Notes: a model not told the origin generated them from the letters alone. A stretch of 64,000 bases of DNA from Rhodobacteraceae bacterium DSL-40 (GCA_003258405.1 QKPN01000021.1:23340-87339); one strand, 5' to 3'. Positions 16,791 to 27,400 are shown, counted from the first letter of the stretch. Program-made: numbers and translations.

Positions 16791-17614
16791 TGCGCGCGGT
16801 CGGCTGCTGCACCTGGATCTTCGGCGGGGAGCCGCTCGAAGCCGTAGCCGAGCGCGTTCGGCGCGCGGGGCTCGATGGGGTGGAGCTGCATGGGGACATG
16901 GCGGGGATCGACCCGGCCGCGGCGCGCACGATCTTCCGAGACTGCGGCCTCCGGATCTTCTCGATCACTCCTGGGGATGCCGACATCTCGCATCCCGATC
17001 CGGCGCTCCGCGCAGAGGCGCTCGGCTATTACACGCGACTGGTCGACTGGGCTGCGGAACTGGGGCGGGGGGCAGAGCTGCCGCGTGTCTCCTGTCACGG
17101 GCAGGTGACGCGGATCCGGCCGGTCTCGAGCCAGGCGGAGGAGGATGCGCTGCTCGTCGGGAGCGTGCGGCAGATTGCCGCGAAGGCCGCCGGGCGCGGC
17201 CTTGAGGTCGTCTTCGAAATCCTCAATCGCTACGAGAGCCATCAGGTGCGCACCGTGGCCGAGGGGCTTGCGCTTCTCGAGGCGGTGGGGGCGGAGAACC
17301 TCGCGCTGCTGCCAGATGCCTATCACATGAACATCGAGGAGGCGGATCCGGCGGCGGCGCTGCGCGCGGGCGGAGCGCGGATCGGGCTCTATCACGCGGC
17401 GGATTCGAACCGCGGTGCGGTGGGCGACGGTCATACGGATTTTGCCGCCCAGATCTCGGCGCTCGATGCGATCGGCTATGATGGACCGATCATCCTCGAG
17501 CCTGCCGCCCCCGGTCCAGACCCCTTCAATACCGACAAGGGCGCGGGCTTCCGGGACGTGCTCGAGGCCCAGCTCGCGCGGTCGGCTACGGCCCTGCGCG
17601 CGCTCGGTACCTGA
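16787..17614 (+). CDS. Sugar-phosphate isomerase/epimerase-type TIM barrel protein
   Basis: A 275-aa xylose-isomerase-like TIM barrel (AP_endonuc_2 fold). Metal-binding positions visible are the glutamate in VVFEILNRYESHQ, the Asp/His of LLPDAYHMNIEEAD, the His of GLYHAADSNRG and the glutamate of IILEPAAPGP, the layout of D-tagatose 3-epimerase relatives. Its start overlaps the iolG stop (ATGA), so translation is coupled. In inositol clusters such proteins act as inosose isomerase (IolI) or epimerase; that is the probable role, not proven. GGTG-rich linker regions are absent and length is normal. Confidence 0.8.
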   Translation: MMRAVGCCTWIFGGEPLEAVAERVRRAGLDGVELHGDMAGIDPAAARTIFRDCGLRIFSITPGDADISHPDPALRAEALGYYTRLVDWAAELGRGAELPRVSCHGQVTRIRPVSSQAEEDALLVGSVRQIAAKAAGRGLEVVFEILNRYESHQVRTVAEGLALLEAVGAENLALLPDAYHMNIEEADPAAALRAGGARIGLYHAADSNRGAVGDGHTDFAAQISALDAIGYDGPIILEPAAPGPDPFNTDKGAGFRDVLEAQLARSATALRALGT

Positions 17615-17698
17615 ATTCGGCTCCGGCCGGATCCGCGGGGCCGGGAACGGCCGGGCCTGCGGCAGACTAAAAACTGAAGAGTTCCTAGGGAGGGAATC

Positions 17699-18628
17699 AT
17701 GAAGAAAACCATTGCAGCCTTGCTGGCGGCGACGGCAATCGGCGCCGCGGCCCCGACGCTTGCCGCCGACATCATCGTCGTGGCCCATGGCCAGGCGAAC
17801 GACCCGTTCTGGTCGGTGGTGAAGAACGGCGTCGAGAAGGCGGCGCAGGACACCGGTGCCACGGTCGATTACCGCTCGCCCGAGACCTTCGACATGGTGG
17901 CGATGAGCCAACTCATTGATGCGGCGGTCAACCAGGAGCCGGACGGGCTCGTGGTCTCCATTCCCGATGCCGATGCGCTCGGGCCTTCGATCCAGCGCGC
18001 TGTCGAGGCGGGCATTCCGGTCATCTCGATGAACTCGGGTTCGGATGTCTCCAAGGAGCTCGGTGCGCTGCTCCATGTCGGCCAGGACGAGCGCGACGCG
18101 GGCGAGATCGCCGGTCAGGCGCTGGCGGAAATGGGCGGCACCAAGGGGATCTGCGTCAACCAGGAGGTTGGCAACGTCTCGCTCGACCTGCGCTGCGAGG
18201 GCTTTATCGAGGGGTTCGGCGGCAATGCGGTCGTCCTGCCCACCGGCAATGATCCTTCCGAAGTCGAGGCCAAGGTGCGCGCAGCCCTGGAGGCTGACCA
18301 GGACATCGACACGGTGTTGGCGCTCGGCGCATCGACGGCCGGCGAGCCCTCGGTCGCGGCGGTGAAGGCGGTCGGACGGGGCGGCGGAGACGTGAAGGTC
18401 GCGAGCTTCGACCTCTCGGCGGGCTTCCTTGAGGCGGTTGACGCGGGCGATGCGGCCTTTGCGATCGACCAGCAGCAGTTCCTCCAGGGCTACCTGCCCG
18501 TGGCCTTCCTCGCGCTCAATGCGGAATACGGCCTTATTCCGGGTGGCAACGTTCCCTCCGGCCCGAACCTCATCACCGCCGACAAGGCCGCCCAGGTGAT
18601 CGAGCTCTCGGCCCAGGGCATCCGCTGA
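17699..18628 (+). CDS. ABC transporter sugar/inositol-binding protein
   Basis: A 309-aa periplasmic binding protein. The first 22 residues are a Sec signal peptide (KK, hydrophobic core, cut at LAA). The mature part starts DIIVVAHGQANDPFW, the type I ribose/inositol-binding (Peripla_BP_4) pattern, with SIPDADALGPSIQRAVEAGIP near residue 87 and FAIDQQQFLQGYLPV near the end. A strong site (AGGGAGGGA) precedes the ATG. Permease and ATPase genes follow. Within an iol cluster it most likely binds an inositol, like IbpA of Caulobacter; substrate is inferred from context. Confidence 0.88.
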   Translation: MKKTIAALLAATAIGAAAPTLAADIIVVAHGQANDPFWSVVKNGVEKAAQDTGATVDYRSPETFDMVAMSQLIDAAVNQEPDGLVVSIPDADALGPSIQRAVEAGIPVISMNSGSDVSKELGALLHVGQDERDAGEIAGQALAEMGGTKGICVNQEVGNVSLDLRCEGFIEGFGGNAVVLPTGNDPSEVEAKVRAALEADQDIDTVLALGASTAGEPSVAAVKAVGRGGGDVKVASFDLSAGFLEAVDAGDAAFAIDQQQFLQGYLPVAFLALNAEYGLIPGGNVPSGPNLITADKAAQVIELSAQGIR

Positions 18629-18645
18629 TCGAGAAGATCCGCGCC

Positions 18646-18676
18646 GGGCGCGGGCGGCCCTGACGCCGCCCCGCCC
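18646..18676 (+). other. Intercistronic stem-loop after the binding-protein gene
   Basis: GGGCG(C)GGGCGGC pairs with GCCGCCCCGCCC over 12 bp with one bulged C around a six-base loop. There is no T-run. Stem-loops at this place (after the binding protein, before the permease) commonly protect the upstream mRNA and give the binding protein higher expression than the membrane part. Confidence 0.6.
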
Positions 18677-18701
18677 CACGAGAACCCCAGGGAGGATACC
18701 C

Positions 18702-19808
18702 ATGTCTGCGGATAGCGCACCCGTAACCGATGAGCGGCTACGGGAGGAAACGACCATTGCCCGGCTGATGAAGCGGCCCGAACTCGGGGCGATCGCGGGC
18801 CTTATCCTCGTCACCGGCTTCTTTCTGGTAACGGCGGACCGGACCATGTTCACGCTTTCGGGTGTGATGAACTTCCTCACGCCCGCCGCGCAGCTCGGCA
18901 TTCTGGCGATCGGTGCCGCGATGCTGATGATCGGCGGCGAGTTCGACCTCTCCATCGGTTCCATGGTGGCGTTTGCCGGCATGATCTTCGGCGCGCTGGT
19001 GGTGAACGCGGGCCTGCCGCTCATCGTTGCAATTCCGCTCACGCTCTGTGCGGCGGCGCTGATCGGCGTCATCAACGGCCAGCTCACGATCCGCACCGGA
19101 CTGCCCTCGTTCATCGTGACGCTCGCCCTCCTCTTCATCCTGCGCGGGCTGACGCTCGTCGGGCTCAAGTTCCTGACCGGCGGCTCGACCCAGCTTCGCG
19201 GCGTGCGCGATGCAGTCGAGGGTGATTTTCTCGCCCCGCTCTTCTCGGGGGAGGCCTTCAAAGGCCTGTTCGTGATGCTCGGGAAGATGGGGCTTGTCGA
19301 TACCTTCAAGTCGGGCCTGCCGAAGGTGCCGGGCGTGCCGGTGGAGATCCTCTGGTTCGTGGGGCTTGCGCTCGCCGCCACGTGGGTGCTGCTGCGCACG
19401 CCGATCGGCAACTGGGTCTTCGCCTCCGGTGGCGATGCAAATGCTGCGGCCAATTCGGGCGTGCCGGTACGCAAGGTGAAAGTCGCGCTCTTCATGTTCG
19501 CCGCCTGCTGCGCCGCGCTTCTCGCGATCATGCAGGTGATGGACGCGGGTTCGACAGACGCGCGCCGGGGCTTTCAGAAGGAGTTCGAGGCGATCATCGC
19601 GGCGGTGATCGGTGGCTGCTTGCTCACCGGCGGCTACGGCTCGGCGATCGGCGCCTTCTTCGGGGCGATCATCTTTGGCATGGTCGTGATCGGGCTCACC
19701 TACACGGATATCGACCAGGACTGGTTCCAGGTGTTCCTGGGCGGAATGCTGCTGCTCGCCGTGATCTTCAACAACGTGATCCGCAAGCGTGTGACGGGGG
19801 AGCGCTGA
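18702..19808 (+). CDS. ABC transporter permease (ribose/inositol type)
   Basis: A 368-aa BPD_transp_2 family inner-membrane protein with about ten hydrophobic segments. The conserved segment [20 protein letters not shown] near residues 84-104 and the C-terminal [19 protein letters not shown] are typical of RbsC/XylH-like permeases. A polar insertion around residues 160-210 ([15 protein letters not shown] to [10 protein letters not shown]) lies between membrane segments, a trait of inositol-type permeases. GGGAGG lies upstream of the start. The stop is one base from the ATPase start, so the two are translationally coupled. Confidence 0.88.
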   Translation: MSADSAPVTDERLREETTIARLMKRPELGAIAGLILVTGFFLVTADRTMFTLSGVMNFLTPAAQLGILAIGAAMLMIGGEFDLSIGSMVAFAGMIFGALVVNAGLPLIVAIPLTLCAAALIGVINGQLTIRTGLPSFIVTLALLFILRGLTLVGLKFLTGGSTQLRGVRDAVEGDFLAPLFSGEAFKGLFVMLGKMGLVDTFKSGLPKVPGVPVEILWFVGLALAATWVLLRTPIGNWVFASGGDANAAANSGVPVRKVKVALFMFAACCAALLAIMQVMDAGSTDARRGFQKEFEAIIAAVIGGCLLTGGYGSAIGAFFGAIIFGMVVIGLTYTDIDQDWFQVFLGGMLLLAVIFNNVIRKRVTGER

Positions 19809-19809
19809 G

Positions 19810-20628
19810 ATGACCCAGGATTCGGCCTTTCACCACGGCGACGCGACGGATGCGAAGCCCATTGTCGAGATGCGCGACATCGAGAAGCACTTCGGCAACA
19901 TCATCGCTCTGGCGGGCGTGAGCTTCGATGTGCGCGCGGGCGAGTGCCACTGTCTGCTGGGCGATAACGGCGCGGGCAAGTCGACCTTCATCAAGACCAT
20001 GTCGGGGGTCCACAAGCCTACCCGTGGCGAGATCTACTTCGAGGGGCGCCACATGAATTTCGACAGCCCGCGGGATGCGATGGAGGCGGGTATCGCCACC
20101 GTCTTCCAGGATCTCGCGATGATCCCGCTGATGAGTGTTTCCCGCAACTTCTTCATGGGGCGGGAGCCCACGAAGGGCGTGGGGCCGTTCAAGCGGCTCG
20201 ATATCGCCAAGGCCAATGCCGATACGGTGGAGGCGATGCGGCAGATGGGGATCAATCTCCGTGGACCGGACCAGGCGGTGGGCACGCTCTCGGGCGGTGA
20301 GCGGCAGACGGTGGCGATCGCGCGGGCGGTCTATTTCGGGGCCAAGGTGCTCATTCTTGACGAGCCGACCTCGGCGCTCGGGGTGCGGCAGACCTCGAAC
20401 GTGCTCGCGACCATCGACCGGGTGCGCAAGCAGGGCGTCGGCGTGGTCTTCATCAGCCACAACGTGCGCCATGCCCTTGCGGTGGGCGACCGGTTCACCG
20501 TTCTCAACCGCGGCCGGACGCTCGGCACGGCGAAACGCGGCGAGATCCGGGCCGAGGAACTGCAGGACATGATGGCCGGCGGCCAGGAGCTCGCGCAGCT
20601 CGAGGGCTCGCTGGGCGGCACGATCTGA
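19810..20628 (+). CDS. ABC transporter ATP-binding protein (single ATPase domain)
   Basis: 272 aa with Walker [10 protein letters not shown] near residue 56, the signature [13 protein letters not shown] near 158, Walker [12 protein letters not shown] near 180 and switch His in VVFISHN near 217. RbsA/XylG proteins have two fused ATPase domains (about 500 aa); this one has a single domain, as in FrcA-like transporters, and would work as a homodimer. It directly follows the permease. Energises uptake of an inositol or related sugar. Confidence 0.9.
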   Translation: MTQDSAFHHGDATDAKPIVEMRDIEKHFGNIIALAGVSFDVRAGECHCLLGDNGAGKSTFIKTMSGVHKPTRGEIYFEGRHMNFDSPRDAMEAGIATVFQDLAMIPLMSVSRNFFMGREPTKGVGPFKRLDIAKANADTVEAMRQMGINLRGPDQAVGTLSGGERQTVAIARAVYFGAKVLILDEPTSALGVRQTSNVLATIDRVRKQGVGVVFISHNVRHALAVGDRFTVLNRGRTLGTAKRGEIRAEELQDMMAGGQELAQLEGSLGGTI

Positions 20629-20694
20629 GTCCGGCGTTCCTCCGGGGGGTGGGTCTCCTGGGCGCCTTTTCAGCAGAGAAACGGAAGATCCGAC

Positions 20695-21807
20695 ATGATC
20701 CGTCCCATGCCAAAAGAACCTCTTGGCGTCGCGCTGATCGGCAGCGGCTTCATGGGCAAGTGCCACGCGATGGCCTGGCGCAACGTCGCGGCCGTCTTCG
20801 GCGGGGCACATCCCCGGCTCGAGATCCTCTGCGATATGCCGGAGGCGCACGCCCAAGCGCAGTCGCGGCAGTTCGGCTTTGCCCGGGCCACCGCGGACTG
20901 GACCGCGGCGGTCTCCGATCCGGCAGTCGACGTCATCTCGATCACGCTGCCGAACGGCTTGCACCGGCCTGTCGCCGAGGCGGCCCTCGCGGCGGGCAAG
21001 CATGTCTGGCTGGAAAAGCCGATGGCGCTCACGCTTGAGGACGCCGCGGCGATGGCAGAGGCCGCCGCTGCCCGGCCCGGTCAGGTGACCCTTCTGGGCT
21101 ACAACTACCTGCGGTCGCCGGCCTTCCAAGCGGCCCGGAACCTCGTCGCGGGCGGCGCGATCGGACGGCCGCTGGCCTTCCGCGGCATCTACGATGAGGA
21201 CTATTCCGCCGACCCCTCCCTCCCCTGGTCGTGGCGGATGACTCACGAGGGCGGTGGGCTCGGGGCGCTGGGCGACCTCGGCTGCCACCTCGTGAGTCAG
21301 ATGCTGGCGCTGATGGGGCCGGTTGCTGAGGTCACGGCGCTCACCCAGATCGCGGTCGCGGAGCGCCCCTCTCCCGAGGGGATGAAGGCGGTCGAGAACG
21401 AGGACGCGGCGCTTGCGCTCCTCCGCTTCGCCTCGGGCGCGCAGGGCTCCTTCGCTACCTCGCGGGTGGCGCGCGGGCGCAAGTGCCGTCTGCAGTGGGA
21501 GGTTCACGGCACGGAGGGCACGCTCGTCTTCGATCAGGAGAACATGAACGAGCTCTGGCTGCATCGGGCGGGCGACGCCGGGTTCACCCGGCATCTGACC
21601 GGGCCAGACCAGCCGGACTTCGCTGCATTCTGTCCGGCGCCAGGGCATAATTTCGGCTTCAACGAGCAGAAGGTCATCGAGGCGCGCGACCTGCTGTCGA
21701 CGATCGCCGGCGGGCCGGCGGCCGGGCCGGACTTCGCAGCCGGGCTCGCGATCGAGCGCATCATTCACGCCATGGCGGCCTCCGGGGGCCGTCCGGTCCG
21801 TCTCTGA
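20695..21807 (+). CDS. Gfo/Idh/MocA oxidoreductase, probable second inositol dehydrogenase
   Basis: 370 aa, NAD(P)-binding G-S-G-F-M-G near residues 16-21, catalytic EKPMALT near residue 106 and a C-terminal segment with [17 protein letters not shown] carrying the active-site Asp and His (about residues 189-200). It is longer than IolG and follows the transporter genes, 18 bases before iolC. Such second dehydrogenases in iol clusters often oxidise scyllo-inositol or D-chiro-inositol or reduce inososes; the exact one cannot be read from sequence. ATG 20695 gives the full N-terminus; ATG 20707 (MPKEPL) is an alternative. Confidence 0.83.
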   Translation: MIRPMPKEPLGVALIGSGFMGKCHAMAWRNVAAVFGGAHPRLEILCDMPEAHAQAQSRQFGFARATADWTAAVSDPAVDVISITLPNGLHRPVAEAALAAGKHVWLEKPMALTLEDAAAMAEAAAARPGQVTLLGYNYLRSPAFQAARNLVAGGAIGRPLAFRGIYDEDYSADPSLPWSWRMTHEGGGLGALGDLGCHLVSQMLALMGPVAEVTALTQIAVAERPSPEGMKAVENEDAALALLRFASGAQGSFATSRVARGRKCRLQWEVHGTEGTLVFDQENMNELWLHRAGDAGFTRHLTGPDQPDFAAFCPAPGHNFGFNEQKVIEARDLLSTIAGGPAAGPDFAAGLAIERIIHAMAASGGRPVRL

Positions 21808-21825
21808 GGCGGGAAGGGGAACAGG

Positions 21826-23742
21826 ATGAAGACACTGGATGTGATTACGATTGGTCGTTGTTCGGTTGACCTCTACGGGAGGCAGGTTGGCGGCCGTCTC
21901 GAGGACATGGGGTCCTTCGAGAAGTATATCGGCGGATCGCCGACGAACATTGCGTGCGGGACATCTCGGCTGGGTCTGCAGACCGGGGTGATCACCGGGG
22001 TTGGCGACGAGCACATGGGCCGCTTCATCCTCGAGGAGCTGGCACGCGAGGGTGTGGACACGCGGGGCGTGAAGGTGGACCCGGAGCGTCTGACGGCGCT
22101 GGTACTGCTGGGGATCAGGGACGAGACGCAGTTTCCGCTGATCTTCTACCGCGAGAACTGTGCTGACATGGGGCTCTCGGAGGCCGATATTGACGAGGAT
22201 TTCATCGTCGGGGCACGGGCGGTGGTGGCGACGGGGACGCATCTGAGCCATCCGCGGACGGAAGCTGCGGTTCTGAAGGCGCTGGCGCTGGCGCGGAAGC
22301 ATGGGGCCCGCACCGCGCTCGACATCGACTACCGTCCGAACCTCTGGGGGCTTGCGGGCCATGGGGCGGGCGAGAGCCGGTTCGTCGCGAGTGCGGCGGT
22401 GACGGAGAAGCTGCAGGCGCATCTGCCTCTCTTCGACCTGATCGTGGGGACGGAGGAAGAGTTCCACATCGCGGGGGGCACGACGGATACGGTGGCAGCG
22501 CTCCGCGCGGTGCGGGAGGTGTCCGATGCGGTTCTGGTCTGCAAGCGGGGGGCCGCAGGGGCGGTGGCCTTCGAGGGCGCGATCCCGCCGTCGCTCGACG
22601 CGGGCGAGCGGGGGCCGGGCTTTCCGATCGAGGTCTTCAACGTGCTCGGCGCCGGCGACGGCTTCTTCTCGGGCCTGCTGAAGGGCTGGATGGAGGACGC
22701 GCCCTGGCCGCGGGCGCTCGAATACGCCAATGCCTGCGGGGCGTTCGCGGTCTCGCGCCACGGCTGCACTCCGGCCTATCCGAGTGCGGCGGAGCTTGAG
22801 TTCTTCCTGGCGCGCGGGGTGCGGCGACCGGATCTGCGCAATGATCCGGAGCTCGCGCAGCTCCACTGGTCGACGACGCGGCGGGGGCACTGGCCGGCGC
22901 TGCGGGTTTTTGCCTTCGACCATCGGGCGCAATTCGAGGAGATGGAGGGGGCGAGCCCGGCAAAGATCGGCGCCTTCAAGGCGCTCTGCCTCAAGGCGGC
23001 GCTCGAGGTACAGGAGGGGCGACCGGGCTATGGCATCCTCTGCGACAACCGGCTGGGGCGGCGGGCGCTCCATGCCGCGAGCGGCAGCGGGCTCTGGATC
23101 GGGCGACCCTGCGAGGATCCGGGCTCGCGGCCGCTGGCCCTCGAGCAGGAGCTTGGGCTCGACTGCGGCGGGCTCTCGGAATGGGCGAAGGAGAATGTCG
23201 TCAAGGTGCTCTGCTTCTGCCACCCGGAAGATGCGCCGGAACTGAGGGCTTGCCAGGAGCGCGAGGTGCGGCGGCTCTGGGAGGCGGCACGGCGCAACCG
23301 GCTGGAGTTCCTGCTCGAGATCATCCCCTCGAAGGTGGGGCCCTGCGACGAGACGACGGTGGCGACGCTGATCGGTCAGTTCTATGCCGCAGGCATCTAT
23401 CCCGACTGGTGGAAGCTTGAGCCGATGACCACGCGGGTGGCCTGGGAGAATACGATCGCGGCGATTGAGGCGCACGATCCGCATACCCGCGGCATCGTGG
23501 TGCTGGGGCTCGATGCGCCGGAGGCGGAGCTCGGGGCGAGCTTCTCCGTGGCGGCGGGCTTTCCGCTGGTGAAGGGCTTTGCGGTGGGCCGGACGATCTT
23601 CGGCAGCGTGGCGCGTGCGTGGATGAGGGGCGATCTGGACGACACGCTGGCGGTGGCGGAGATGGCGGAGCGGTTCCGGCGGCTCTGCGGGATCTGGGAC
23701 GGGGCGCGGGCGGCAGCCGCGGCGCAGGAGGAACTGGCATGA
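21826..23742 (+). CDS. iolC: 5-dehydro-2-deoxygluconokinase fused to DUF2090 aldolase domain
   Basis: A 638-aa bifunctional protein. Residues 1-325 are a PfkB-family kinase: IGRCSVDLYG near the start, GGSPTNIACGTSRLG near residue 35, and the catalytic loop NVLGAGDGFFSGLLKGW near 270. It phosphorylates 5-dehydro-2-deoxygluconate. Residues 330-638 match DUF2090 (FAFDHRAQFEEM, KVLCFCHPEDAPEL, GIVVLGLDAPEAEL, GFAVGRTIFG), a TIM-barrel domain taken to cleave the product to dihydroxyacetone phosphate and malonate semialdehyde (IolJ step). No separate iolJ is present, in keeping with the fusion doing both steps. The stop overlaps iolD (ATGA). Confidence 0.93.
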   Translation: MKTLDVITIGRCSVDLYGRQVGGRLEDMGSFEKYIGGSPTNIACGTSRLGLQTGVITGVGDEHMGRFILEELAREGVDTRGVKVDPERLTALVLLGIRDETQFPLIFYRENCADMGLSEADIDEDFIVGARAVVATGTHLSHPRTEAAVLKALALARKHGARTALDIDYRPNLWGLAGHGAGESRFVASAAVTEKLQAHLPLFDLIVGTEEEFHIAGGTTDTVAALRAVREVSDAVLVCKRGAAGAVAFEGAIPPSLDAGERGPGFPIEVFNVLGAGDGFFSGLLKGWMEDAPWPRALEYANACGAFAVSRHGCTPAYPSAAELEFFLARGVRRPDLRNDPELAQLHWSTTRRGHWPALRVFAFDHRAQFEEMEGASPAKIGAFKALCLKAALEVQEGRPGYGILCDNRLGRRALHAASGSGLWIGRPCEDPGSRPLALEQELGLDCGGLSEWAKENVVKVLCFCHPEDAPELRACQEREVRRLWEAARRNRLEFLLEIIPSKVGPCDETTVATLIGQFYAAGIYPDWWKLEPMTTRVAWENTIAAIEAHDPHTRGIVVLGLDAPEAELGASFSVAAGFPLVKGFAVGRTIFGSVARAWMRGDLDDTLAVAEMAERFRRLCGIWDGARAAAAAQEELA

Positions 23743-25598
23743 CGACGACACGGCTGACCGCGGCGCAGGCGATGATGCGCTGGCTTTCGGTGCAGATGAT
23801 AGAGCCCTCGAGCAGCGAAGCGGAAGGGCAAGGAGATCCCGAGAGGTTCATCGAGGGCGTCTGGGCGATCTTCGGGCATGGCAACGTGGCGGGCATCGGC
23901 GAGGCGCTGCACGGGATCGGCGACGCGCTCCCGACCTGGCGAGGGCAGAACGAGCAGACGATGGCCCATGCCGCCATCGCCTACGCCAAGACGAAGAAGC
24001 GGCGGCGGGCCCATGCCGTGACCTCCTCGATCGGGCCGGGCTCGACCAACATGGTGACGGCGGCGGCCCTTGCGCATGTGAACCGCCTGCCGGTGCTGTT
24101 TCTCTGTGGCGATGTCTTCGCCAACCGCCGGCCGGATCCGGTGCTGCAACAGATCGAGGATTTCGACGACGGCACGGTTTCGGCGAACGACTGCTTCCGG
24201 CCGGTGGTGCGCTACTTTGACCGGATCCAGCGCCCCGAGCATCTGCTCACCGCCCTGCCGCGTGCACTGCGGGTGATGACGGACCCGGCGAACTGCGGCC
24301 CGGTCTGCCTCGCCTTCTGCCAGGACGTGCAGGCGGAGGCCTTCGACTGGCCGGAGAGCTTCTTTGCGCCGAAGGTCTGGCGGATCCGCCGGCCCGAGCC
24401 CGACCCGGTGGAGGTCGCGGAGGTGGCGGCGCTGATCCGGGCGGCCCGGGCGCCGGTGATCGTCTCGGGCGGGGGGGTGATCTATTCCGGGGCCGAGGCC
24501 GATCTCGCGGCCTTCGCGGCGCGCCACAACATTCCCTATGCCGAGACCCAGGCGGGCAAGGGGGCAAACGCGGCGGCGGACACGCGCAACTTCGGCTCGC
24601 CGGGGGTGACGGGCTCGGACTGCGCCAACGCTCTCTCCGCGCGCGCCGATCTGGTGATTGGGGTGGGCACGCGGTTCCAGGACTTCACCACCGGGAGCTG
24701 GACGGCCTTCACCAATCCGGAGCGGCAGCTCGTCTCGATCAATCTCCATGGCTATGACGCCAACAAGCACGGCGCGACGGGCCTCGTGGGGGATGCCAAG
24801 GCCTGCCTTGCGAAGCTCACCGCCGCGCTCGGAGATCACCGGGCGCCAGCCTTCGACGCGGGCTCCCGGCTTGACTGGCTGGCGGCGGTGGAAGCGGTGA
24901 CGGCTGCCCGAGAGGCCCCGAACGCGCTGCCGTCGGATGCGCAGGTGATCGGCGCGGTGCAGCGGGTGGCGACAGAGGCCACTGTCGTGATGTGTGCGGC
25001 GGGCACGATGCCTGGGGCGCTGCAGGTGCTCTGGCAATCCGCGGCGGGCGGCTACCACATGGAATACGGCTATAGCTGCATGGGTTACGAGGTGGCAGGC
25101 GCGATGGGGATCAAGCTCGCGGCCCCGAAGAAGGAGGTGATCTGCTTCGTGGGCGACGGAAGCTACATGATGGCCAACTCCGAGCTCGCCACCGCGGTGA
25201 TGCGGCGCATCCCTTTCACCGTCGTGCTGACCGACAACCGCGGCTACGGCTGCATCAACCGGCTGCAGCAGCAATGCGGCGGGGCCGAGTTCAACAACCT
25301 GTACAAGGACAGCAACGTCGCGGTTCAGCCCGAGATCGACTTCGTGGCGCATGCGGCCGCCATGGGGGCACATGCGGAGAAGGCCGCCGACATCGCCGAG
25401 CTCGAGGCGATGATCGTGGACGCGCGTAGCCGCGACGTGCCGAGCGTCATCGTCATCGAAACCGAGGCGCTCACCGGCGCAGGGGCGGGCGGGAGCTGGT
25501 GGGATGTGGCCGTTCCGCAGGCGGGCGGGCCGGAACGCCTCGAGGCGGCACGCGAGAGCTACAATGCCCGGCGGCAGATGCAGCGCATCTGCGACTGA
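23739..25598 (+). CDS. iolD: 3D-(3,5/4)-trihydroxycyclohexane-1,2-dione hydrolase
   Basis: A 619-aa ThDP-dependent enzyme that opens the inositol-derived ring to 5-deoxyglucuronate. Visible marks: [19 protein letters not shown] near residue 55, [14 protein letters not shown] near 99, and the ThDP/Mg motif [14 protein letters not shown] through [13 protein letters not shown] near 470-510. The ATG at 23739 overlaps the iolC stop, and homology ([17 protein letters not shown]) starts there; the frame is open further upstream but inside iolC. Length is normal. iolE follows after 23 bases. Confidence 0.95.
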   Translation: MTTTRLTAAQAMMRWLSVQMIEPSSSEAEGQGDPERFIEGVWAIFGHGNVAGIGEALHGIGDALPTWRGQNEQTMAHAAIAYAKTKKRRRAHAVTSSIGPGSTNMVTAAALAHVNRLPVLFLCGDVFANRRPDPVLQQIEDFDDGTVSANDCFRPVVRYFDRIQRPEHLLTALPRALRVMTDPANCGPVCLAFCQDVQAEAFDWPESFFAPKVWRIRRPEPDPVEVAEVAALIRAARAPVIVSGGGVIYSGAEADLAAFAARHNIPYAETQAGKGANAAADTRNFGSPGVTGSDCANALSARADLVIGVGTRFQDFTTGSWTAFTNPERQLVSINLHGYDANKHGATGLVGDAKACLAKLTAALGDHRAPAFDAGSRLDWLAAVEAVTAAREAPNALPSDAQVIGAVQRVATEATVVMCAAGTMPGALQVLWQSAAGGYHMEYGYSCMGYEVAGAMGIKLAAPKKEVICFVGDGSYMMANSELATAVMRRIPFTVVLTDNRGYGCINRLQQQCGGAEFNNLYKDSNVAVQPEIDFVAHAAAMGAHAEKAADIAELEAMIVDARSRDVPSVIVIETEALTGAGAGGSWWDVAVPQAGGPERLEAARESYNARRQMQRICD

Positions 25599-25621
25599 CC
25601 GTGGCCCAGGGAGACAGACAG

Positions 25622-26530
25622 ATGATCCTCTACGGAACCAACCCCATCGCCTGGTCGAATGACGACGACCGGAGCATCGGCGCGCATCTCTCGCTCGACG
25701 ACTGCCTGGGCGACTGCCGGACGATCGGCTTCGACGGCATCGAGAAGGGCCACCGGATGCCGGATGACGGCGCGGCGCTGAAGGCCAGGCTCGACGCCTA
25801 CGGACTACGCTTCATTGGAACCTGGCATTCGACGAACCTGCTGGTGAACGATCTCGAGACGGAGAAGGCGGCGCTCCGGGTTACGATCGACATGGTGCGC
25901 GCGGCGGGGGGCGATCATGTCAACGCCTGCGAATGCTCCAACACCGTGCACGGCAGAGACGATGTGGCGGTGAACGACCGGCCGGTGATGAGCGACGCTG
26001 AATGGGCGCGGTTCTCGGCCGGCTACGAGGCGCTCTCGGCCTTTGCCGCGGCGCAGGGCATGGCGATGGGCTATCACCATCACATGGGCACGATCATCGA
26101 GAGTGCCGAGGACATCGACCGGTTCATGGCGATGGCCGGGCCCTGCACGCGGCTTCTGCTCGACACCGGGCACTGCACCTTCGGCGGCGCCGATCCGGCG
26201 GAGGTGGCGCGCAGATACATGGACCGGGTGAGCCATATCCATGCCAAGAACGTCCGGCCGGAGATCATGGCGGAGGTGCGCGCCCAGGGGCTCTCCTTCA
26301 TCGAGGGTGTGCGGCGCGGGGCCTTTACCGTGCCGGGCGATCCGGAGGGCTGCGTCGCCTTCGCGCCGGTGCTGGAGATCGCGGCGGCGGCGGGCTATTC
26401 CGGCTGGCTGGTGATCGAGGCCGAGCAGGACAGTCTCGTGCGCACGCCGCTCCATTACCAGCGCATGGGTTTCGAGGCCCTGAAGGCGATGGCGCGGGCC
26501 TCGGGGCTCGACCAGAGCGTGGAGGCCTGA
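25622..26530 (+). CDS. iolE: Myo-inosose-2 dehydratase
   Basis: A 302-aa TIM barrel that dehydrates scyllo-inosose to trihydroxycyclohexane-dione. Its start, [16 protein letters not shown], and the nearby [10 protein letters not shown] are diagnostic for IolE. Metal-binding segments are [13 protein letters not shown] near residue 152, [15 protein letters not shown] near 178, and HIHAKNVRP near 206. The start ATG 25622 follows CAGGGAGAC. It lies between iolD and iolB (four-base gap to iolB), so the three are one transcript. Confidence 0.95.
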   Translation: MILYGTNPIAWSNDDDRSIGAHLSLDDCLGDCRTIGFDGIEKGHRMPDDGAALKARLDAYGLRFIGTWHSTNLLVNDLETEKAALRVTIDMVRAAGGDHVNACECSNTVHGRDDVAVNDRPVMSDAEWARFSAGYEALSAFAAAQGMAMGYHHHMGTIIESAEDIDRFMAMAGPCTRLLLDTGHCTFGGADPAEVARRYMDRVSHIHAKNVRPEIMAEVRAQGLSFIEGVRRGAFTVPGDPEGCVAFAPVLEIAAAAGYSGWLVIEAEQDSLVRTPLHYQRMGFEALKAMARASGLDQSVEA

Positions 26531-26534
26531 GGCG

Positions 26535-27341
26535 ATGGCGGATCTGTTGCGCAGACCCTTCGGCACCCACGGCAAGGTGCACGAGATCACACCCGCCTCG
26601 GCTGGCTGGCGTCATGTCGGCTTCTCGCTTTACCGGCTCCGGGCCGGCGAGCGCGCGGCGGAAACCACCGGTGGCAACGAGGTGATCCTCGTGATGGTCG
26701 AGGGCAGGGCGGCGCTCTCGGGGGCCAGGCAGGACTGGGGCGTGCTTGGCGAAAGGATGGATGTCTTCGAGAAGACGCCGCCGCACTGTCTCTACCTCCC
26801 CGATGGCTGTGGCTGGGAGGCGACGGCCGAGACCGACTGCACCATCGCGGTCTGCGCCGCGCCGGGGCGGGGCGGGCACGGGCCGCGCCGGATCGGACCC
26901 GATGGCATCACGTTGACCGCGCGCGGCCAGGGCACCAACACGCGGCACATCAACAACATCGCCATGGAGGCCGAGGACTACGCCGACAGCCTGCTGGTGA
27001 CGGAGGTCTTCACTCCTGCGGGCCATTGGTCGTCCTATCCCTCGCACCGCCACGACGAGGACGATTTCCCGCGCATCACCTATCTCGAGGAGACCTACTA
27101 CCACCGCCTCAACCCGGCCTCGGGCTTCGGCATCCAGCGCGTCTATACAGATGACGGCAGCCTCGACGAGACCATGGCGGTCCACGACGGCGATGTGGTC
27201 CTCGTCCCCCGCGGCCACCACCCCTGTGGCGCCCCCTACGGCTTCGAGATGTATTACCTCAACGTCATGGCGGGCCCCCGCCGCAAGTGGCGTTTCGTCC
27301 CCGCCCCCGAAGTCGAGTGGATCATGAAACGGGACGCGTGA
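26535..27341 (+). CDS. iolB: 5-deoxy-glucuronate isomerase
   Basis: 268 aa, a bicupin protein that isomerises 5-deoxyglucuronate to 5-dehydro-2-deoxygluconate. The strongly conserved block TRHINNIAMEAEDYADSLLV pattern (here near residues 136-155) followed by GHWSSYPSHRHDEDDFPR holds the metal-binding His/Glu residues, and VPRGHHPCGAPYGFEMYYLNVMAG closes the second cupin. Normal length. It ends the inositol run and converges on the formamidase gene 48 bases away. Confidence 0.95.
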   Translation: MADLLRRPFGTHGKVHEITPASAGWRHVGFSLYRLRAGERAAETTGGNEVILVMVEGRAALSGARQDWGVLGERMDVFEKTPPHCLYLPDGCGWEATAETDCTIAVCAAPGRGGHGPRRIGPDGITLTARGQGTNTRHINNIAMEAEDYADSLLVTEVFTPAGHWSSYPSHRHDEDDFPRITYLEETYYHRLNPASGFGIQRVYTDDGSLDETMAVHDGDVVLVPRGHHPCGAPYGFEMYYLNVMAGPRRKWRFVPAPEVEWIMKRDA

Positions 27342-27386
27342 GAGGGGAGGGCCACAACGGCATCCCGAGGGCCACCCCCATCACCC

Positions 27387-27400
27387 GCGTCAGCTGACGC
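27387..27400. repeat. 14-bp perfect palindrome at formamidase 3' end
   Basis: GCGTCAGCTGACGC spans the stop codon of the leftward formamidase gene, between two convergent genes; adding the flanking C and G gives 16 bp. With no loop it is a poor terminator; function unknown. Confidence 0.5.

Noticed and set aside
19768..23751. Very long open frame on the minus strand across the ABC transporter and iolC genes
   Set aside because: It is antisense to five well-identified genes, is rich in Arg/Pro/His as expected for the shadow of high-GC coding sequence, and has no domain.
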